Source of the DNA: Cotesia glomerata
Lineage: Eukaryota; Arthropoda; Insecta; Hymenoptera; Braconidae
DNA: 64,000 bases
Assembly: GCF_020080835.1 (NCBI RefSeq)
Contig: NC_058163.1
Coordinates: forward strand, 18,999,904-19,063,903
Reading direction: 5' to 3'
Below the pieces are notes generated by a model that was given only the letters and a program-made list of their open reading frames with translations, made no database searches and was not told the DNA's origin. The translations under genes were made by a program, and so were the position numbers. Position 1 is the stretch's first letter. Each line of letters starts with the position of its first letter. Below are positions 58,103 to 64,000 of the stretch, one piece after another.

Positions 58103-59195
58103 GCCCGAGTAAAAACATAAAATAGCTGCAACAGCGCTGCAACAGCGCCGTACGGATTCTAAGTGCCCGCGACAGTGCCGCAACAAATCTGTGATAAAAT
58201 AAAAAAATTATAATTGCCGCAACACCATCGCAACACGGCTACACTATAATACATATTTCTAAAATACTTCTTAAATTCCGCAACACCGCCGAATCACAGC
58301 TGCAACAAATCTGTGACGAAATAATAAAATTGTGATTGCCGCAACACTTCCGCAACATCACCGCAACACGGCTGCACTGTCCCGAGTAAAAATTAAATTA
58401 TTATTTTCTACTAGAAAATAATAAATTTCGATCGACCGCCGCAACACAGCTGCAACACCACTGTAACACAGTCGACACACCGCCGCAACATCGCCGTGAC
58501 ACCGCCGCAACACCGCTGCACTACCTTCGTTTGGTGGTATACATTGAAATAAAATATTTGTTCATCATTCAAATAGTTAAACTAAATTCTTTTAGTTTAC
58601 TACGACTTGCAGCGCGGTTGGTAATGTTCGAGACTTTCATGCAGACGACCCAGGTTCGAATCCCATCGCAGTTTAATCATTATATAAAATTTTTCCAGGA
58701 TATTTCGATAAGTGTGCCGCTTCTGTTCAACCCAGGGGACAAAATTAAAAATATCCTTCAATAATACGACTAAAAAGAATCAATAATTTCGCGGTACTTT
58801 GGCCTGATTTAAAAATTTTTTTTCGTTTAAATATTAGGCATTTGAATAAAAGGAGATTAAACAATAGGTCTTACATTAAAATTTATGTTCAAGTTATTTA
58901 TTAATTAATTATTGCGTGATAAATTAATTATGATGCCATTTTTTGTGAAATCGTAGCTATACTTTAGCATTGAGGTACAGCAGTGTTGCAGGGTGTTGCG
59001 GCGATGTTGCGGCGACGATTTGAATAACATCAAGCAGCGTGCAGCTGTGTTGCGGCAGTGTTGCGGTTATGCGAGTCGAGAATAAAGATTTCGTGTTGCG
59101 GCGATTTTGTCTTCTAAACGGCTGTAGTGCAGCGGTGTTGCGGCAGTGGATAAAAATTTTATTTTTTAAAAATCAATTTTTATTTTTACTCGGGC
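58103..59195. mobile_element. Word-repeat foldback of CCGCAACACCG words with a tRNA-like module
   Basis: The ends GCCCGAGTAAAAA and TTTTTACTCGGGC are complementary. The left arm (58130-58520) repeats GCCGCAACACCGCTGCAACA, and the right arm (58975-59150) repeats the complement (GTGTTGCGGC). A second terminus-like CCCGAGTAAAAAT lies inside the long arm at 58381. A tRNA-like module occupies the space between the arms. No coding region; ORFs here follow the repeat. Target duplication not clear. Confidence 0.85.
58595..58675 (+). pseudogene. tRNA-like Pol III module
   Basis: CAGCGCGGTTGG (A box, 58610-58621) and a perfect GGTTCGAATCC B box (58653-58663) are 43 bp apart, with a TTTTT run about 30 bp beyond. 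Stems are degraded, so it is derived from, but not, a tRNA gene. Confidence 0.8.
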
Positions 59196-59488
59196 GTTCC
59201 TTTATTATCGAGTATCAGTAGACTGACAACAATAACTACTTGACGTAAAAGAAACATTCCCTTCAAATCAAAAATATTTTTCAGCAAAGTGCTGATAATT
59301 AAGAATCATCAATAAAAATAATTTTTACTCTACGATTTTTCGATATTGTAAATCCCAATATACATTGTTTAAACAAAATGAATTTATTTAGCGCGAAATT
59401 CGAATCTATTCAGAATTTTTCTGAAAACGTATGATAATAAATTAACAAATTCTTCTTATTCTCTTTATTATATAAAAAAGAATTTTTC
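59196..59488. other. AT-rich intronic DNA
   Basis: No supported feature. Confidence 0.6.
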
Positions 59489-59707
59489 TGCCCTCCAGGC
59501 GGAAAGTGGCAACTTTCGGCCCGCTGCGCTAAACGAAATTGCCGCTTTCCGCCTCTGTCGGACAGAAAAATAGTATACAAACCTATGGCAGGAAAATAAT
59601 AAATATCTCAGATCACATATATGTCGACCTCGGCTTCGCCTCGGGCAACATATATGTGTTCTGAGACATTTCTCATTTTCTTGCCACAGGTGTGTAATAT
59701 ACTATTT
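59489..59707 (-). mobile_element. Hairpin-rich element (GAGGCGAAGCCGAGG family), copy 2
   Basis: In reverse orientation it matches 53739-53956 end to end: TAGTATATTACACACC at 59707, the CTCAGAACACATATATGT hairpin around CCCGAGGCGAAGCCGAGG, and a GGAGGGCAGAAA end at 59489. A GC-richer tail (59708-59890) continues beyond it, with no identity. Confidence 0.85.
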
Positions 59708-59899
59708 TTTACTACGCCGGTCGAAAGTACGGGGTTCCCGCTGCGATTTCACGGCAGAAAGCCTCAGTTTTATGCCGTGATCAAGTCGCGCATGCGCCCT
59801 ACGACGGAGAGCCGAAATAATATATTCATGCACTGACAACGAGACAGAAAGCACAGCCGGCAGAAAGTCCGAAAGTCGGTAGTCGCGCTCACTCTATAT

Positions 59900-60230
59900 T
59901 ACTTATGTTTATAAGCCTAACCTTACTTGTGATTGTTATGAATGTATCTGTCTTGTTATGTGTCGATGATTTTAGGTTGAAACTAAGTTAATTAAAGATA
60001 ATAAATGTTTATTTTAATGAAATGAGACTTATTAAATATTTAAATTACAAAAAAAAACGAGAAATATTTTTTATTCTGATAGATATTTTCAAATAAATAA
60101 ATTCATTATTGAACAAATAATTATTTGAAAAAATACACAGATTTTTTTCTTAATTTTTTTTTCTATGCATTTTACGATTATTATTTCATTTTTCTATTTT
60201 TTTTTATTTTTAAAATCGGAGTTAATTTAT
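59900..60230. other. AT-rich intronic DNA
   Basis: No supported feature. Confidence 0.6.
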
Positions 60231-60257
60231 AATATATTTATAATTTTAATTTATTTA

Positions 60258-60793
60258 TATACGGATTTCTAGTGTACAGGCGTAATAACGCCCTTTTACA
60301 CCCTAAGCCTTATCATTCTGCTTAGTTAACTCTGCCTTATCATTGCGGCTGTGGACCGACTTGTGCCTTCTGTACCGCATTTGCCCTGATCCTCACCACT
60401 CGGCTATCGGAACAGTAACATGGGAAAACCACAGAGAAAACCTATGTTATTACAGTCGGAGCTGGGTTAAGTCTACAGTTTTTGATAAGAAACTCTTCTT
60501 TATCGACCACTGGAGCATTAGGCCCATCTCCTAGTGTGCAGAGATCCCTCGCGCTAGCCAACGCTGACTAGAGTGGTCACCCATTCAAGTTTTTGCTTAA
60601 AATGTGTGATCGCCCAAGTCAGACGTGTGCCGCCCAGCTATCTCTGCCACTTCCAGAGGCTGGCAACGTAACGTAACGCACATATTTTTAATTATAATCA
60701 CTGAAAAATATTGGTGCGTGCTGGGATCGAACCCGGGTCCCACTCTTTCGAAAAGCGAGCACCGAGCCGACCAGGCCATTGCCAACCTCTATT
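60258..60793 (-). mobile_element. tRNA-derived SINE, full length, minus strand
   Basis: On the minus strand the head contains TGGCCTGGTCGGCTCGGTGC (A-box region) and CCCGGGTTCGATCCCAGC (perfect B box). It is followed by a body shared with 5081-5515 and the tail CACTAGAAATCCGTATAT. The flanks carry TATTTATAATTTTAATTTAT (60235 onward) and nearly the same sequence at 60794-60817 with one extra A, the target duplication. Body length about 536 bp, with an intact internal Pol III promoter. The plus-strand ORF here is meaningless. Confidence 0.9.
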
Positions 60794-60884
60794 TATTTAT
60801 AATTTTAAATTTATTTAATTAAATTAAGATCTTTTCTCAAAAGAAAGTAGTAATATGATAGATTATAAATTAATATCTTTATTG

Positions 60885-61135
60885 ACAGGTGTATTTGATG
60901 CCTGCCCCTCCCCTCCGACCGCAAATGTCGGGGGCAGGCATCAATTTTTTTCAACGCAATTTTTTGCGTACTTTCGACCGGATAGCAAGAAAACTAGTAT
61001 ACACTACGAGGGCAGAAATTTGAGAGCTCTGAACTGCGCGCCATGTGCCCGAGGCGAAGCCGAAGTGCAGGAATCCGAAGCCGAGTGCAGGAATCTCAAC
61101 TTTCTGATCTTGTAGTGTAATATACGATTTCACTA
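60885..61135. repeat. Diverged relative of the GAGGCGAAGCCGAGG hairpin family
   Basis: A perfect GATGCCTGCCCC.../GGGGCAGGCATC hairpin (60897-60943), AGTATACACTACGAGGGCAG, CCCGAGGCGAAGCCGAAG and TAGTGTAATATACGATTT. It has the same hallmarks as the two copies above, but a different order and loops. Confidence 0.65.
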
Positions 61136-62515
61136 CCAGAGTGAATTATATTGATTTTTATATAAGTTTGCAATACATGTCACTTGAAATTTTAACAATA
61201 TTATGAAACAAAATAAGAATGAACTAACTAAAAAAGATAGGTAAACAATAAAATTACAGTCAAGGTTGTTTATAAAAACTTGTGAATGTTCAATAATCAA
61301 AAATAGTTGAATTTTTTTAGAAATTTCAAGTTATGAAGAGGATTTTTTAATTTCAAATTTTAAGACACTAAAGAGTTTTATTAAAGATAATAATAGAAAA
61401 AAATCTAAGAGAGAAAAAAAATATTTATAAAAGCCAAAATTACCTTGAATGGAGTAAAATTTACTTGAGTCAAGAAAATAAATCAATTTTTTTTTTTTTC
61501 GTCATTTCTGAACCTTAAGGAAACAAAATCTTAGGATAGAATAGAACGTCGACCAAATCAATTAATTTTTGTTCACAAGTGACTAACTTCTTAAAACTGT
61601 CATAAATTTTAATTTCAATTTTGAGCGTAACGACGATTTCATTTTTATATAATATATTTTGAATTTAGTGAATTCATCACTCTGCTGTATGAATGTAAAT
61701 AATATTAATGAATCAAAGTGAATATGAATATAAAATTATAAATTCATAATTGCTTATACCCGTATCGAAATGATTCGGACTTTCATTTATTACCAAATTT
61801 AATTCTCGTAAAAATTAGCCTGAATTATTAAAAATAAATAATTATAGAATTCCATATCTTTTCATTTTATTCACGGAACTCAGTAATTACTCCAGAATAA
61901 ATTTAAAACATCAATTTTGACAATTGGATCAAGGGAATCCATCGAAGAACCCATTTTATTTTTTGGTAAAGCAATAAGTCAATTTCTGTGCTTACAAAAA
62001 GCCATTCATGATATTTTTTAAATTATATGAGTTCTTGCCAGGTTATTTAATCTCGAAACAGTAAAATAACAGTTTCAGGACATTGAGAGCCTAAAAATGG
62101 CTTAAATTAATAAATTGTAATATTCTAGAGAATTATAATTGAAAAAGTTTGTTATTTTTAAAAAAGCCTCTTATTTAAAGTCAGCATTTCCTCCGTTTGT
62201 AATTAAAAATTAACAAGACGTACAACGAAATTTAAGTTGACATAATAAGATCTAACAAATCTCTCTTTAAAATAGAAATAAATTTTCTTAATAATTATAA
62301 TTATCAATTCTTTTTGCACGTAATATTTTACTTAATTAAAAAAAAGTATAATTGACATTGAGAAAAAAAAACACATTGTATGATGAAATAAATGGAGACT
62401 ACTGAGAAGAATAATAAAATTTATAATGAAAAATACGTAATTGATTTAAAAAACAATTATAGAATATAAAAATAAAAGTATAAATTAATAAGATAAAATA
62501 ATGTAACATTACGTC
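61136..62515. other. AT-rich intronic DNA
   Basis: Among the most AT-rich parts of the window. No supported feature. Confidence 0.6.
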
Positions 62516-62605
62516 CAGCGGCGTATCTACGGAGACAGTAGATGGCGGCCCATTGTCTGGACTACAAATTAATTTTGGGATCGATACGCCGCGACTACGG
62601 TACGT
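62516..62605. repeat. Small palindrome
   Basis: GTCCAGCGGCGTATC and GATACGCCGCGACTAC in opposite orientation about 45 bp apart, in a GC-richer patch. Confidence 0.6.
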
Positions 62606-63035
62606 TCTCTTTTATTCTATTCTTTTTCAGGACAATAATTTAAATAAATATATAAATTTACGTTATTAATGTCTGCATTAAAAGCTACGTTACGAAAATA
62701 AGTATCCATAGAGGAAAGTACCACGGGGCCTAGCTTGGCCCAACTATGTAAAAGTCTGGGCCAAGCTTGTAAGCCAGGCTTGGCTCAGTCTTGATTGAAG
62801 TCTGGGATGATAACGATGGGCCAAACCTGGTTACCAGGACTGGCCCACGCCTGATTACCAGGACTGGCCCATGCCTGGTTACCAGGGCTGAGCCATAGTT
62901 AATTTTCAAGTCTGGCCCATGCCATTTGATAAAAAATGATAAAAAAGAATTATTGGGATGTTATTTTTTTATTTTATTTTGTAAGTAAAGTAAATTCGAA
63001 CCTAACTGTTGCTAATTATAGAAATAAAGTGAAAA

Positions 63036-63112
63036 TCGTATCCGTTCTAACCGAGATTCGAACCCGAGCCGCGCACTTGCCAGACTGATAACTAACCCTT
63101 ACACCGTACGAC
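63036..63112 (-). pseudogene. tRNA-like Pol III module
   Basis: Minus strand: TGTAAGGGTTAG (A-box-like, 63103-63092), GGGTTCGAATC (perfect B box, 63065-63055) and then ATTTTC (T4) about 20 bp further. The D-arm-like segment AAGGGTTAGTTATC looks tRNA-like, and the acceptor stem is not conserved. Confidence 0.78.
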
Positions 63113-63617
63113 CGATAAGTTGATGCACATCTCATTATTCTGATAAGCTAAATCTATATGGTGACGAAGTGTGGCGGTTTATTATTTATATAATTTATGT
63201 TATTTAATATTGTGTTTCGATGAAAATTAACTATTTTTTACAAATGTTTATTATAGTTAAAAAAATGCAAGAGTCAAGTTCTTATATTACTTTAAACTTT
63301 GTACATCGTTCTGTATATTTTTAATATCTTATGATAAATTTTTATGTTTAAAATTATCAATATTAAAAATTCAACTGTAAATTATTATATTTTAATTTTT
63401 TTAAGACTATATCAATTTTGACGATATGCAATTGTCTTGGTTAAATAATAAATTTTAAATTTTAGAATTTGTTAGCAAATATTCGTTAAACAATAAATAT
63501 TTACTGTATAAAATTCTATTACTTAATGATTTATTAAATTTGAATTTCCCATTGAATGGCTAAGGCTAGGTTACTCAATTCTGGCTCAAGTCTGGGTTGC
63601 CATTCAACGCCCATGGC

Positions 63618-63842
63618 TACAAAGAAAAAAAAATTTACTTAAATCAAGTTAATAATTTTTAAGAATTTCATCTTCTTGATTTGAGTAGAAAAATTCTTAA
63701 ACTAAGAAATTTTTCTCGATTTAAGTAAATTTTATTTAATTAAAGAATTTTTCGTTTTGATTGAAGACAATTAAACTCTTCAAAGTTATTTTCTTGGTTC
63801 AAGAATTTTTTTCTTGAATCAAGTTAATTTTTTTTCAGTGTA
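63618..63842. mobile_element. 221-bp word-repeat MITE (CTTGAATCAAG)
   Basis: Ends CAAAGAAAAAAAAATTTACT and AGTTAATTTTTTTTCAGTG, TA on both sides. The interior consists of TTCTTGATTTGAG/CTTGAATCAAG words and resembles 29886-30124 in plan. It is inserted in the long arm of the element starting at 62721. Confidence 0.82.
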
Positions 63843-64000
63843 GGTTTCCCAATCTTGGCTAACTCTTGAGTAATCATTGTGGCCGTGACTGGGTGACCCA
63901 GTTCTGGCCCAGGCTCGGGTAATAATTGGGCCGACCAAGGCTTGGTTGCCCAGTCTTGGCCCAAGCTTGGGTCGCCAATGAATCGCCAAGGCTAGGTTAG

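Larger units (their letters stand above)
47399..64000 (+). other. Intron after the bab-like exon (at least 16.6 kb)
   Basis: Begins with a consensus donor. No exon carrying the expected pipsqueak-type domain was found on the plus strand up to the window end. The interval contains only repeats, MITEs and AT-rich DNA, listed separately. The intron could contain unrelated genes, but none is convincing. Confidence 0.7.
62721..64000. mobile_element. Word-repeat element of CTGGCCCAAGCCTGG words with a tRNA-like module, cut by the window end
   Basis: Preceded by TA, it starts CCACGGGGCCTAGCTTGGCC. The short arm (62721-62935) repeats GGCCCATGCCTGGTTACCAG words. An AT-rich middle carries a tRNA-like module on the minus strand, and a second word arm begins near 63550 (TGGCTAAGGCTAGGTTAC). 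That arm is interrupted by a MITE (63620-63840) and continues to the window end. The right terminus is not visible. Confidence 0.8.

Noticed and set aside
58595..58675. Functional tRNA genes at this site and at the other four tRNA-like modules
   Set aside because: A and B boxes are present, but acceptor and T stems do not pair and copies are tied to repeat elements.
60343..60822. ORFs on both strands at 60343-60822
   Set aside because: They fall within the SINE body. Similarity between the two SINE copies explains the GC-rich composition.

Overview
The window is AT-rich eukaryotic nuclear DNA, from an insect and most likely a hymenopteran (parasitoid-wasp-like). Supporting evidence is one intron-split BTB-domain exon that closely matches insect bric-a-brac proteins, an R1-clade retrotransposon fragment, tRNA-derived SINEs, and a very dense population of palindromic DNA elements. 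The species assignment is inference. There is almost no conventional coding content: one convincing host exon (46352-47398, + strand), one broken reverse-transcriptase ORF (35379-36833) and a small relic of a second LINE (about 1981-3671, - strand).

Layout. 1-4500: a minisatellite, an (AT)n tract, a LINE 3' relic and small palindromes. 4528-6335: a foldback element built of short words and carrying a 5S rRNA-like module, split by a SINE with a 17-bp target duplication. 6567-14400: AT-rich DNA with MITEs, a 1.6-kb foldback (11586-13198) and two GC-richer non-repeat islands. 14601-19382: three same-family elements of about 1.6 kb nested inside one another, each with a tRNA-like module. 19861-28600: MITEs, foldbacks and a duplicated repeat. 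29653-31877 and 32020-37275: deep nests of inserted elements, the second also split by the R1-like retrotransposon inside a (CA)n tract. 38750-44160: more repeat copies with datable insertions. 45290-45770: a CpG-rich block, then the bric-a-brac-like exon. 47399-64000: apparently the following intron (more than 16.6 kb), with two copies of a 1.1-kb (TG)n-bearing repeat, a tRNA-module element (58103-59195), a second SINE (60258-60793) and the left part of a fourth tRNA-module element (from 62721, running off the window).

Main discovery candidate. Four unrelated-in-sequence families (at 4528, 14601, 58103 and 62721) share one plan. The ends are G/C-rich and usually CCCG...CGGG. The arms are dense arrays of one 8-14 bp word and its complement. 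A module derived from a Pol III gene (5S rRNA once, tRNA-like three times) lies between a short and a long arm, always in the same relative direction and followed by a T-run. No transposase is visible. I know of no described group with this plan, but I could not search for one.
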